Part shown: positions 17,897 to 26,700 of the stretch, piece after piece
How positions within the stretch are numbered: the stretch's first letter is position 1
How the letters are laid out: every line of letters starts with the position of its first letter
Origin: Sanchytrium tribonematis
Lineage: Eukaryota; Sanchytriomycota; Sanchytriomycetes; Sanchytriales; Sanchytriaceae
DNA length: 42,145 bases
Reading direction: 5' to 3'
Assembly (NCBI GenBank): GCA_018985235.1
Contig: JADGIG010000021.1
Coordinates: forward strand, 1-42,145
Program-made: the position numbers and the translations under genes
The notes under the pieces: generated by a model
What the model saw: the letters and a program-made list of their open reading frames with translations, nothing else
Databases searched by the model: none
Told to the model about the DNA's origin: nothing

Positions 17897-18404
17897 AATC
17901 ATAGTCGTCATCTTCATCTCTAATATCAGTTCTAGCAGGCAGTGGGGCATTTTGAACAGCATCATGGCCCATATCATCAGCACCAGTATCCATATCCTCT
18001 GTTTCTTGATATGGATTTTGCAAATTGACTTGTTGGACAGGAACTGTTTTAAAAGATGAATATACAAGGCAATCGTTGTCATCAGGAAGTCTTAGTCCAG
18101 AAACTTCCTTGATAGTTGGTAGTGGTTTTACATTCAATTGGTCTGCAAGTTTGGCAAACATAGTTCTTGAAGGCACAGGTATAAATTCCCACTGAACTCT
18201 TGATGTTATAATTTGCTTTACGTTTTCAGCGGTTATTCTGTTTTCCGTCGAAATTTGATAAGAATCCAATAGTAACGTTGTAATCCATCTATGGATATAT
18301 TCTAACACGACAGGAATTACATTAGGATCAAATTTAATATTGAGCGATTGTAGAAGAAGTAAGATGTTGCGGCCCAACAATGGTAATTGTTCTGGATTTT
18401 GCAT
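17895..18404 (-). CDS. TAF9: TFIID/SAGA subunit TAF9
   Basis: A 169-residue histone-fold protein. Residues about 15-85 form the histone fold (ILLLLQSLNIKFDPNVIPVVLEYIHRW...ITAENVKQIITSRV), which pairs with TAF6 in TFIID and SAGA. The conserved region after it has KPLPTIKEVSGLRLPDDNDCLV, corresponding to the PxxxGxRLPPDRxCL segment of TAF9. The C-terminus is acidic (DIRDEDDDYD), as in yeast Taf9 (157 residues). The start ATG at 18404 follows CCCCCTCTTAAAAC. The stop overlaps AATAAA opposite the convergent gene. Confidence 0.9.
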   Translation of the reverse strand: MQNPEQLPLLGRNILLLLQSLNIKFDPNVIPVVLEYIHRWITTLLLDSYQISTENRITAENVKQIITSRVQWEFIPVPSRTMFAKLADQLNVKPLPTIKEVSGLRLPDDNDCLVYSSFKTVPVQQVNLQNPYQETEDMDTGADDMGHDAVQNAPLPARTDIRDEDDDYD

Positions 18405-18411
18405 GTTTTAA

Positions 18412-18418
18412 GAGGGGG
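18412..18418 (-). promoter_or_regulatory. CCCCCTC element before TAF9
   Basis: Sense CCCCCTC 8-14 nt before the ATG; same heptamer as before HIBCH and the 25785 gene. Confidence 0.45.
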
Positions 18419-18481
18419 AATCTGACATAATTGACATTTTTTAAAGTCAATTTATATTTAATAATACAATTATTTCTTTCA

Positions 18482-18555
18482 GGTCGCTTAGATCAGTTGG
18501 TTAGATCGTCGAGCTAATAACTCGAAGGTCGGCGGTTCAAGCCCGCCAGTGACCA
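18482..18555 (+). tRNA. tRNA-Ile (anticodon AAT)
   Basis: A complete cloverleaf by hand folding. The acceptor stem GGTCGCT pairs with AGTGACC (one G-T), the D stem is GATC/GATC, and the anticodon stem TCGAG/CTCGA has loop CTAATAA (anticodon AAT, decoding AUU and, after modification, AUC). The T stem is GGCGG/CCGCC with loop TTCAAGC, and the discriminator is A. No intron. The internal A box (TTAGATCAGTTGG) and B box (GGTTCAAGCC) are intact. Its 3' end overlaps, on the opposite strand, the end of the phosphopantetheinyl transferase gene. Confidence 0.96.
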
Positions 18556-19199
18556 TTTTTTAGTATTTCTAAAAACTCTTTTTTTCGTATAATCACTAGA
18601 GTGCTGGGTTCTGTAAAAGCTGCAATATGATAACTGTCTACTTGATAGTGGTATACCTGAATATCTCCCCATTTGTAATCCTTCGAAATGCAAACATTTT
18701 CTTCAAATCCACAACCCAGGCATTTCAAGATGGCTTCTTTGGCAGTCCAAAAGTAGCATAATGTCATAATATTATTGTTTATAGTTTCAATTTCAGATGG
18801 ATATAGCACAGAAGTCACCGACTTGATGAAATCTATCTCTTGTTCTCTTCTTGGTAAGTGAGACTGTTGGTAGATTTGCCTTGTATCCATAACATCTAAC
18901 CCGATGTGCTTTTCAGATATAGCACATCCAACAAAGTTGCCATCATGTGTTAGATTGAAATCCTTACCTTGTGGCCTTATAACTTGAGGTCTGTTATACT
19001 CATCTCTTTGTATTTCGGGTTTGCAATTTTCTGAAAGCAGTACTTGGGCTAGTAGCCACCCACTTAAACTTCGTACTTTATCTATTTCGAAGTGGTATTT
19101 TTGGATTTTCAGCTGCTCTTCCTCGTTTAGATATTTCAAATAAGATTCTAAATCCTGATACTCAAGTTCTTCAATATTAAGAAAAACTATGTTGGCCAT
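18537..19199 (-). CDS. 4'-phosphopantetheinyl transferase (Lys5/AASDHPPT/Sfp type)
   Basis: A 220-residue enzyme that moves 4'-phosphopantetheine from CoA to carrier proteins such as fatty-acid synthase ACP or Lys2. Motifs: early LSGWLLAQVLL, then FNLTHDGNFVGCAI, the metal-binding GLDVMD, and FWTAKEAILKCLGCGF, the W-x-x-KE-A-x-x-K signature. It cannot be assigned to one carrier protein from sequence alone. The start ATG at 19199 is 31 bp after the ACC1 stop. The last five codons and the stop lie inside the antisense strand of tRNA-Ile, and the TGA stop is the reverse complement of the conserved TTCAA T-loop. No C-rich promoter element is seen. Confidence 0.9.
   Translation of the reverse strand: MANIVFLNIEELEYQDLESYLKYLNEEEQLKIQKYHFEIDKVRSLSGWLLAQVLLSENCKPEIQRDEYNRPQVIRPQGKDFNLTHDGNFVGCAISEKHIGLDVMDTRQIYQQSHLPRREQEIDFIKSVTSVLYPSEIETINNNIMTLCYFWTAKEAILKCLGCGFEENVCISKDYKWGDIQVYHYQVDSYHIAAFTEPSTLVIIRKKEFLEILKNGHWRA
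18556..18561 (+). terminator. Pol III T6 terminator of tRNA-Ile
   Basis: Six T residues directly after the discriminator base. On the opposite strand they are the AAAAAA that encodes part of ...ILKNG near the end of the phosphopantetheinyl transferase. Confidence 0.8.
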
Positions 19200-19230
19200 T
19201 TAGAAAAATTGTTTTATTGATAGTTTCAAA

Positions 19231-22200
19231 TTACAAAGATTTTTGTGCTTCATTCAAAAATTGCACCTTGAGGCGCAGCTCTTCTTTGAAATGGTCGTAG
19301 ATCCATTCCTCGCTCTTGTTTTTATCCATTGGGTTTTCCAATTTAGAATTTAATTCTTCCTTGTTCAAGACACATGGAAGTTTGAATTTGTGGTAAAGTT
19401 TTTGATAATATCGAAAGTAACCTTCCTTTTTCATCTCTTTTTCCAAAAATTTACCCAAATAAGTTCTCGAATTAGACCATTGTATTATATCTTTGATCAC
19501 TTTAACGTGCTTCATTCTTGTAGGCGTGTCATGTAGCTCAGCAAATTTTTCAGAAACTTTTAAAATTTCAGATTCCTTGTCTTTTGGTATCTCCGTGGCA
19601 GCTGGATCGAACATGGTCCTGTATATCATCAACTGTTTATCTTTCCTTAATTTAATAGAAGTTAGTCCTTCTGGTTCGAGAATATTTCCACGAGATTTGC
19701 AATCTGCAAATAAAGTAATTTGTGAAGGGTTGATTTTGGAGTCCAAAACGACCCAAGATCCTCCTCGTAGCTCAGCATTTGGCAGAATGTATATAATAAT
19801 AGGTTGTTTGTAAATGTTCAGTTGCTCCACAATCATTGCGCCGAATTTTAAAACCATGTTGTACATATCAGTTTGGCCTCCAGAAAAGCCCCTCCAATTA
19901 GCTAAAATCATAAGAGGTAAGCCTTCTCTGTTGAAATCTTTTATGGCTTCCGCAGTTTTGTATGCACCATCGGGATACCACACGAAGGGCGCTTGATTGA
20001 TTTGAGTTTCACTAGAATTCTGCAGAGCCGGATCGGCTGGTATAAATGATGTACCAACTTTTTGGCTTAATGAAATGACACCAACTGGAAAGCCTAGCAA
20101 ACGCGCGCGCCCACTGATAATTGTTTTTGCCCAACCACCACATGTTTCAACGAAAGAATTCTTGTCAAAAAACCCTTCTGCGTTTTTGCTAAAAATGCAT
20201 TTATCAATGTCGGAGGAAAAGTCCACTAGCGATAATCGGTTGCTATCTTCTGTTAATAGTATAGGGGGAAGTTCCGATTGCCTGAGTGGAATAAACTGAA
20301 GCCATTTCAAAGCTTCGTCAAAAGCCTCCTGATCGGAATCGACAAGAAGATGAGATATTCCGTTTTGATACATAATTTCAGGACCACCCAATTGCAGATT
20401 ACTATTGTATACCTGCTTTTGAAGTAACTTATTAAGTGCATCTTTCCCAGTTAATAAAATACATGAGTCTTTTTTTTGAATCACACGGCTACCAAGCCTT
20501 ACTAAATACGCGCCAATACCTACAGTTCTGCAACTTACAATGCTCAAAGTAAAACAATTCTCGTAACATTTGGCAGTCTCTCCAGCTATAAGACCACTAC
20601 CTGATAAGTTTTCGACACCTATTTGTTCATTGCCTAATACACTAAGAACCTTAAAGTGGTCGCCAACTTTTTCTAATTCGATATCGGATTTAGAAATATT
20701 GTCCAAATCACATGAATCTATATAAAAATATGAAAAGATATTTTTTTCATACCTTGCCTTCAAAAAAGGTAAAATTTGAGACATAATTCCAACTCTGGCA
20801 CCACTATTGGCAGAAAAGTAAACTCTTGGTAAACCTTGTTGTCTACAATATTGGCTGATTTGAAAAAAGTATATATCCTCGTCTACACTAAAGGACCCAT
20901 TAAATTTCGTTATATCATTTGCGAGAACAACAATAGACCTGCCATATGGAGCTTCTGGAGATGTGTAGAAGAATTTCCACGCTACCATTCCATGATTTGC
21001 ACTAAAATTATCACTTTCAAAAACTTTCTCATTTTCCACATTAAGGCAAGTGAACATAAAGTTCTTAACCTCGGAATCAAAAGTCCAAAGCGAATCAATT
21101 GCCTTTTTCATTAGTTTTGGTATATCTTGGATAAATGTTGTATTCATTGTTGATGCCTTGGATCTGCTACTTTGATCGACTGATTTTGGAAGATAAGGCT
21201 TCAAAACGCTTTCGTCGACCTTCGACTTTGCACTTGCATTCCAACTTTGAAACACCTTCTCACCTTGGTTGTTAACACTTTCTACGTAAGATTCCATATG
21301 CAATGATAAACCATCCTCGCTAGACGCAAAAAACCTAAAAGACTTAAAATTGTTAAATTTGTTGCTTTGTACGGTAAACAGAATTTCCGCTTGTTGGATT
21401 TTGAGCTTCCAAAGTCTATCGCCGTAGTTCATTATAAATTTAACAAGTTCCTGTTCCACTTCTTCCGGTTCCAATACAAACACAGGAACAAATTTTACGA
21501 ATATATGATTCGCATCGCATTTTGGATATTTCTGACATGCTATTTCAATAACATCCAAAATACTAGACATGAGCTTGTGGCCGTGATTTATAAGATACTC
21601 ATGCGTAGAGATGTCCGGCCTTTCTCCACTTGGCCTGACTAAACATCTTAAAAAAATTCTCTCGTCTGCCAAATTAGACTTTGCAATTCCATGATAAACC
21701 TGAAATTTCGTGTCACTAAATCCTATTGGATCGATCTTGAAATTTTCAAATCTTGAAAGCTCTAGGTCGTTGACTAGTCCAGGTTCTATATTTCTTGTAT
21801 AGATGTCTTCTTTGTAAATATTATTATCAAGGTAAAAGTTGAAATATTTTGGGTAGACAAGAGGTCTGTAAAGTATGAAAGTTACTCTGGAAATTTGAAA
21901 CTCTTGTATGACTTTTAGCAGTTTGGCAGACCAATTAGAGTCATCAAAGGGCTGCTCCTCATAATCTCTTAAAACAACATATGCTAGATCGACATCAATA
22001 GTGGAATTGATTGTGAAATCTTCCAAAGACTCTACAACAAACATTCCACCAGAAAGGGACTGTTTCCATAATAAAAAACTTTTGCCTTTGTCTAAAGAAA
22101 ATGACATAGACATATTATTATTACCATAAGCTCTTAATATGTAGCATTGCATACAAAATTCCCTAATTTGGGATGACTCAGAGAAGCAAAATTCAATTAG

Positions 22201-25185
22201 AACGTCAAAAAGCGAAAAGCTTACATTTGATAACTCCACAATTTTTTCCCAAGGTCTAGTATAATATATAGCGTCATTCAAAAACTGTCTTAAACGTTGC
22301 CTTTTCTGGGAGTACGAGGGAATTTGGCAATAAAGCAGAAGTTCTTTCGCTTTGATAGTGATGGCCTTCAAATTTGGGAGGCTACTGTATGCCAATTCTT
22401 TGATTTCTTGAATAAAATGCTTGTTAAGAATGCTTATGCTTTTTTCCTTTCTAAGTAGGTCCAGAAGGCTCAAAATAAGCTCTTTTCTGTATTGTATACA
22501 AAATTGCTTCCAAAGAATTGAAGACCACTTGACATAATCTTGCGGATATTGAGTTTTTAACTTTTCTAAAATATCATTGTTCGAATTGAGACCTGCAAAA
22601 AATGAAACGTCAGTGCAGAAATCATGAAAAATATCGCCAAGAACGTCCATTTCGTAAGAAGCCAATCCATTTTCAAATTTCCGTACCAATCGCTTAATTG
22701 AATCGACATCTTCTACATCCAAGATTTCCAAAAGTTGCGTAGCCGGAAATTCTACAAGATTTCTTTCGCTAGAATTTAAGATATCAGTTACTGCTTTGAA
22801 AACATTTTTGTCCAGGCGATTTTCTACCATCAATAATTCTTCCCTAATAAGATAAAATGGTAAGTCTCTACTTTGAAATAAAGACAGAAAGATGCTGCAA
22901 GTTAGGCCAATATCCATTTCAGGGTAGAACGAATTTAAAACATTTTTGATGTGTTGGGTACTATTTTTATAAAGCACTGTAATTGTGCCTGTAGGAGAAC
23001 CTGGCCGAATATATTTAGGTATAGTTCCAGTGAAAAAAGGTATTTTGGAATCAGAATCCTTATTCAAGTATTTTGCTATGGTTTGACTAGCAGTCACTGT
23101 CATACCCTCTGTTGCAATTATTTTAACATTTCCTTTCATGTTTGCATAGATTGGAGAAATCATTTTCATCACTTCGACATAGCACAAAATATCATTTTCC
23201 TCAACAAAATCGCCATCACTTATGCACCACTTATTGATCTTGCCACTACCGGGACATTTTATATTTTCTCTATCAAATTTTTTCTCCAGTGAAAATGTTA
23301 GATTCTTGAAGCTTATTTCGACAGTGTCAACAAGATCTCTTCCAAACACAGTTATTGAATTGCAACCATCGCTGACCAGCAGCCCGCCATCGCTTAATTC
23401 CATACATTCTACAATTATCGAGGAGCTATTTATAACCAACTTAATCACACCACTATCGCATTCATACCCATGAACCTTATACCCTATGCTATTTAATATA
23501 AATTGAAATGCTGAATGTCTTTTAAAGAATGAAATATTGGGAATTATACCACGACTCAATTCCTGAACCAAATGAGAGTCGCGGTTCTTATTTTTGTTGT
23601 AAAAGTAAAACGCGCTTCCATACAAAATCGCTCCTATTTCGTCATCATAAGTTTTAAGAGTCTGGCTCTTGAGAAGCTCATCCAGCCACTCCGTATTGTA
23701 TTTGTTTTTTACAAAAGTCTCCGTTTCCATTAATTTGACTAAGTAAGCTACAGACGTGCGAAATTCGCTTTGAATAGATAATTCTCGTAATGCGACAATA
23801 AGATTTTTACGAGCTTCGTCTCGTGTAGATCCCTGAGAAAAAATATGACCAAATTGAGAATCTGCGTATTCATGTAAGCCGCCATTGCTGTCTACACTAA
23901 AATAGCCCCAAACGTTGCTTCTTGACCTAAATGACAATTGGCTCATACTGCCACTGCTAGGTAGAAAACCCTTTTCGGGGTTTTCAGCAGTAATTCTAGC
24001 TGCAATAACATGACAACTTGGCTGTGGGTAATTTTTCAAATCGTACAAATCAATTTCTTGATTTTTGGTACATAAATATTTGACTACATCTGATATTTTA
24101 AGCAGCGGAATACCCATTGCTACTTGAAGCTGACAAGCAGGAAGGTTCATACCTGAAATCATTTCCGAGCATGGATGTTCAACTTGCAGTCTGGGATTCA
24201 ATTCTAAAAAGTAAAACTCATTTGAATTTGGATCAAATAGATACTCAACAGTGCCTGTTGATCTATAGCTGACCATTCTTGCTAATTTGACCGCACAATC
24301 TTGCATTTTTATCATGATGTCGTTTGGTACAACCAAAGGTGGTGCCTCTTCAATTATTTTCTGATGTCTTCTTTGAACAGAGCAATCTCTACCAAATATA
24401 CTGATAGAATCATTGTAACAATCTGACAAAAGTTGAACCTCGACGTGCCTTACCTCAGTAGCAGTTTTCATTATAAAAATTGGCGACGTAGGGACTTCGG
24501 ACAAGACTTGAAAATACATATCTTTTACAAACTTTGAGGCCGAAACCTTCCTTATGCCCTTTCCCCCACCTCCCTCTGAAGCCTTTATCATTACAGGATA
24601 TCCAATTTTATCGCACCATAGCTGGCATTCTTCTAAATTTTTGATAGATGCTTGGTCATAGACAGATTCTATTTCTTCAAGATTTGAAACTTTTATTCCT
24701 TGGCCATTCCAAGGTATGCACGGTACACCAGCAGATTGAGCTAAAATCATAGATCCTATCTTGTCTCCTAAGGCTTTCATTGCTGAAGCCTGTGGCCCAA
24801 TGAACAATATGTTTTCCTTTTCAAGACGCTCAGGCAACAACGGATTTTCACTAGCATGTCCCCAACCAGGCCACACGGCGCAACAGTTTTGGGCTTTTGC
24901 AATCTCTGTGATAAGATTCACATTTGCGTAATTGTCGACATTTCGTCCGCCTGGAACCTTAACATACCTATCTGCGAGTTTGATGAATTCAGCGTTCATT
25001 TCTAAGTCGTCCTTTGATGCCATAACTATAAGTTCCACTGTGTCTTCTGAGAATTGCTCATAAGTCCATTGGCGAATGCTACGTATACACTTAACTGCCG
25101 CTATACCATTGTTTGCGACAAGTATACGCTTTATAGGTCTGATCTTGGTTTTGTCAGTACGAAATAACGCACAAAATTGATCCAT
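19231..25185 (-). CDS. ACC1: Acetyl-CoA carboxylase, multidomain
   Basis: A 1984-residue cytosolic enzyme making malonyl-CoA for fatty-acid synthesis. The biotin carboxylase domain (about 15-520) has IKRILVANNGIAAVKCIRS, EGGGGKGIRK and EYLFDPNSNEFYFLELNPRLQVEHP. The biotin lysine is residue 674 in EVMKM. A poorly conserved central region follows. The carboxyltransferase domain (about 1300-1950) has GLPRVYFSANSGARVG, GGPEIMYQNGISH, GWAKTIISGRARL and ILANWRGFSGGQTDMY. Yeast Acc1 is 2233 residues, so the central part is shortened. The start at 25185 (MDQFCALF) is preceded directly by CTCC; an ATG 17 codons upstream (25236) is in frame but overlaps the divergent hydrolase. No intron in nearly 6 kb. 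Confidence 0.97.
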   Translation of the reverse strand: MDQFCALFRTDKTKIRPIKRILVANNGIAAVKCIRSIRQWTYEQFSEDTVELIVMASKDDLEMNAEFIKLADRYVKVPGGRNVDNYANVNLITEIAKAQNCCAVWPGWGHASENPLLPERLEKENILFIGPQASAMKALGDKIGSMILAQSAGVPCIPWNGQGIKVSNLEEIESVYDQASIKNLEECQLWCDKIGYPVMIKASEGGGGKGIRKVSASKFVKDMYFQVLSEVPTSPIFIMKTATEVRHVEVQLLSDCYNDSISIFGRDCSVQRRHQKIIEEAPPLVVPNDIMIKMQDCAVKLARMVSYRSTGTVEYLFDPNSNEFYFLELNPRLQVEHPCSEMISGMNLPACQLQVAMGIPLLKISDVVKYLCTKNQEIDLYDLKNYPQPSCHVIAARITAENPEKGFLPSSGSMSQLSFRSRSNVWGYFSVDSNGGLHEYADSQFGHIFSQGSTRDEARKNLIVALRELSIQSEFRTSVAYLVKLMETETFVKNKYNTEWLDELLKSQTLKTYDDEIGAILYGSAFYFYNKNKNRDSHLVQELSRGIIPNISFFKRHSAFQFILNSIGYKVHGYECDSGVIKLVINSSSIIVECMELSDGGLLVSDGCNSITVFGRDLVDTVEISFKNLTFSLEKKFDRENIKCPGSGKINKWCISDGDFVEENDILCYVEVMKMISPIYANMKGNVKIIATEGMTVTASQTIAKYLNKDSDSKIPFFTGTIPKYIRPGSPTGTITVLYKNSTQHIKNVLNSFYPEMDIGLTCSIFLSLFQSRDLPFYLIREELLMVENRLDKNVFKAVTDILNSSERNLVEFPATQLLEILDVEDVDSIKRLVRKFENGLASYEMDVLGDIFHDFCTDVSFFAGLNSNNDILEKLKTQYPQDYVKWSSILWKQFCIQYRKELILSLLDLLRKEKSISILNKHFIQEIKELAYSSLPNLKAITIKAKELLLYCQIPSYSQKRQRLRQFLNDAIYYTRPWEKIVELSNVSFSLFDVLIEFCFSESSQIREFCMQCYILRAYGNNNMSMSFSLDKGKSFLLWKQSLSGGMFVVESLEDFTINSTIDVDLAYVVLRDYEEQPFDDSNWSAKLLKVIQEFQISRVTFILYRPLVYPKYFNFYLDNNIYKEDIYTRNIEPGLVNDLELSRFENFKIDPIGFSDTKFQVYHGIAKSNLADERIFLRCLVRPSGERPDISTHEYLINHGHKLMSSILDVIEIACQKYPKCDANHIFVKFVPVFVLEPEEVEQELVKFIMNYGDRLWKLKIQQAEILFTVQSNKFNNFKSFRFFASSEDGLSLHMESYVESVNNQGEKVFQSWNASAKSKVDESVLKPYLPKSVDQSSRSKASTMNTTFIQDIPKLMKKAIDSLWTFDSEVKNFMFTCLNVENEKVFESDNFSANHGMVAWKFFYTSPEAPYGRSIVVLANDITKFNGSFSVDEDIYFFQISQYCRQQGLPRVYFSANSGARVGIMSQILPFLKARYEKNIFSYFYIDSCDLDNISKSDIELEKVGDHFKVLSVLGNEQIGVENLSGSGLIAGETAKCYENCFTLSIVSCRTVGIGAYLVRLGSRVIQKKDSCILLTGKDALNKLLQKQVYNSNLQLGGPEIMYQNGISHLLVDSDQEAFDEALKWLQFIPLRQSELPPILLTEDSNRLSLVDFSSDIDKCIFSKNAEGFFDKNSFVETCGGWAKTIISGRARLLGFPVGVISLSQKVGTSFIPADPALQNSSETQINQAPFVWYPDGAYKTAEAIKDFNREGLPLMILANWRGFSGGQTDMYNMVLKFGAMIVEQLNIYKQPIIIYILPNAELRGGSWVVLDSKINPSQITLFADCKSRGNILEPEGLTSIKLRKDKQLMIYRTMFDPAATEIPKDKESEILKVSEKFAELHDTPTRMKHVKVIKDIIQWSNSRTYLGKFLEKEMKKEGYFRYYQKLYHKFKLPCVLNKEELNSKLENPMDKNKSEEWIYDHFKEELRLKVQFLNEAQKSL

Positions 25186-25189
25186 GGAG
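25186..25189. promoter_or_regulatory. CTCC/GGAG element between ACC1 and the hydrolase
   Basis: CTCC abuts the ACC1 ATG and reads GGAG toward the hydrolase. It lies in a 25-bp spacer between the chosen starts. Confidence 0.35.
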
Positions 25190-25210
25190 ATTTGCGAAAC
25201 AAGTAGGTTT

Positions 25211-25732
25211 ATGAGTGACCACCGAAAGGATGACATTTTGCTTGTGATTTTACATCCTCATCCATACCTTGGTGGCACCCCACATAATAACATTGCAACT
25301 TTATTCCGCTCTCTTCCTTGTCAGATATACTGCCCGCAGCTGCGAGGTGTAATTGCTGAATGCGAGATCAATAGAATTTTGATGGAAATCAGCAAAAGGA
25401 ATCACAAACATTTATTTATTTGCGGTTATTCATATGGAAGTTTGGTGGCTACGCTATTAGCAATGAAACTCAAGTCAGATAAATTACTTCTTATTTCAAT
25501 ACCCTGGTCTATTTCATATTTATGCACCTTCAAATCTAAAAAAATCAAACAATTTATAAACTCCACAGACGTGCCTATATCCATTGTCCATGGCTCAGAA
25601 GACCAATTTACTTCATCTTCAAAAATACGTCGTGTGTTTAAAAATGTGAGAATAGTGAATATGGCTGACCACTTTTGGTTTGGCCGTGAAGACGAACTGA
25701 TGCTTAACTGCCGAGATTTTTTCCTCTTATAA
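25211..25732 (+). CDS. Small alpha/beta hydrolase (COG2945-like)
   Basis: A 173-residue protein with the short alpha/beta-hydrolase core. The opening VILHPHPYLGGTPHNN matches the HPHPLxGGxxxN motif of the COG2945 group. The nucleophile elbow is GYSYGS, the acid is in HGSEDQF and the histidine in MADHFWF, giving a complete Ser-Asp-His triad. The substrate is unknown; relatives are annotated as esterases or dienelactone-hydrolase-like. I chose the ATG at 25211 (MSDHRKDD) rather than the in-frame ATG at 25184, which sits on the ACC1 start in the palindrome CCATGG. AATAAA lies about 24 nt after the stop. Confidence 0.78.
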   Translation: MSDHRKDDILLVILHPHPYLGGTPHNNIATLFRSLPCQIYCPQLRGVIAECEINRILMEISKRNHKHLFICGYSYGSLVATLLAMKLKSDKLLLISIPWSISYLCTFKSKKIKQFINSTDVPISIVHGSEDQFTSSSKIRRVFKNVRIVNMADHFWFGREDELMLNCRDFFLL

Positions 25733-25769
25733 AGTAGTATTTGTAACGTTTTAATAAAGCAGCCATTTA

Positions 25770-25776
25770 CCCCCTC
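25770..25776 (+). promoter_or_regulatory. CCCCCTC element before the 25785 gene
   Basis: Sense CCCCCTC 9-15 nt before the ATG. Confidence 0.45.
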
Positions 25777-25784
25777 GATCTATT

Positions 25785-26543
25785 ATGTCTGCAGAATTGC
25801 AACAGATTGATTTTTTATCGAGAGAGCCTCAAACAGCTACGAAAAGGCTTATTGCCGAGTCGATTTTCACCCGACTAGAGAAAAAGCTAAAGCAAGATGA
25901 CCAATTAGAAGATCTATCTTCCAGAATGCACATCATTAAAGACCTGAAAGAAACTCTTAAGAGGAAACAACTTCAAGAAGAAAGAATTGATATTAGCACT
26001 TTTGATTATGAAAAGCTTGGCAATATTTGCGGCCTCGATTCCAATATGGATACTATTGAGCTTTGTCATTCAAGATTGTTAGAAATTTTAAAATCGCTAA
26101 CATCCGAATTAGAATCATTGGGCCCTCGACTTAAGGATCAATCTAAAAATAAGAAAAATGACCAGCTATTATTTAGGCGGATAGTAGTTGGAATGCAATC
26201 GCAGGCACGAGATTATAGCAAATACAAGGAGACACAAAAGTTATTATCTGATTTGCCATTTGGGCTGAAAAGAGTCTATAACGATTTAAGGTTCAGATTG
26301 CGTATGTCTAAATCTTACGAATGGAATCAGTGGTATGGATATGAAATGAAAATTGATCAAGGATCTATTGAATTTGCAAATGGATTTGACAGTATTACTT
26401 TAAAATTTACAATTGAGGGTGACGATGTCATTTGTAGGTATTTGGACAAAACCACAATTGCAAGTAAACCCTACGATGAATTTGTCGCCAAACTTCTTCA
26501 ATTTGATAATGAAAATGACAGTGTTCAAAAAATGGAAATGTAA
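25785..26543 (+). CDS. Uncharacterised coiled-coil protein
   Basis: A 252-residue protein I do not recognise. Residues about 20-120 are strongly helical and charged with heptad-like spacing (KRLIAESIFTRLEKKLKQ, IIKDLKETLKRKQLQEE, SRLLEILKSLTSELESL), suggesting a coiled coil. The last 70 residues look like a small beta-rich domain with aromatic residues (SYEWNQWYGYEMKI, ITLKFTIEGDDVICRYL). Helical rods followed by a small globular end occur in many complex subunits, but no family is evident. The ATG at 25785 follows CCCCCTCG. AATAAA lies about 30 nt after the stop. Confidence 0.72.
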   Translation: MSAELQQIDFLSREPQTATKRLIAESIFTRLEKKLKQDDQLEDLSSRMHIIKDLKETLKRKQLQEERIDISTFDYEKLGNICGLDSNMDTIELCHSRLLEILKSLTSELESLGPRLKDQSKNKKNDQLLFRRIVVGMQSQARDYSKYKETQKLLSDLPFGLKRVYNDLRFRLRMSKSYEWNQWYGYEMKIDQGSIEFANGFDSITLKFTIEGDDVICRYLDKTTIASKPYDEFVAKLLQFDNENDSVQKMEM

Positions 26544-26700
26544 AATTTTACCCAACTCGTAGAAAAATTAATAAATAATTCTTGCTATTTTGGGTTTAGT
26601 TCTATCTCTATTTAGCAGATCCATTTAAACATAAAAGGATTGAATATAAGAGAAAATTAAAGTTTGATCCTTTCACCCCCAAAACTTTTACCAAAACAAT

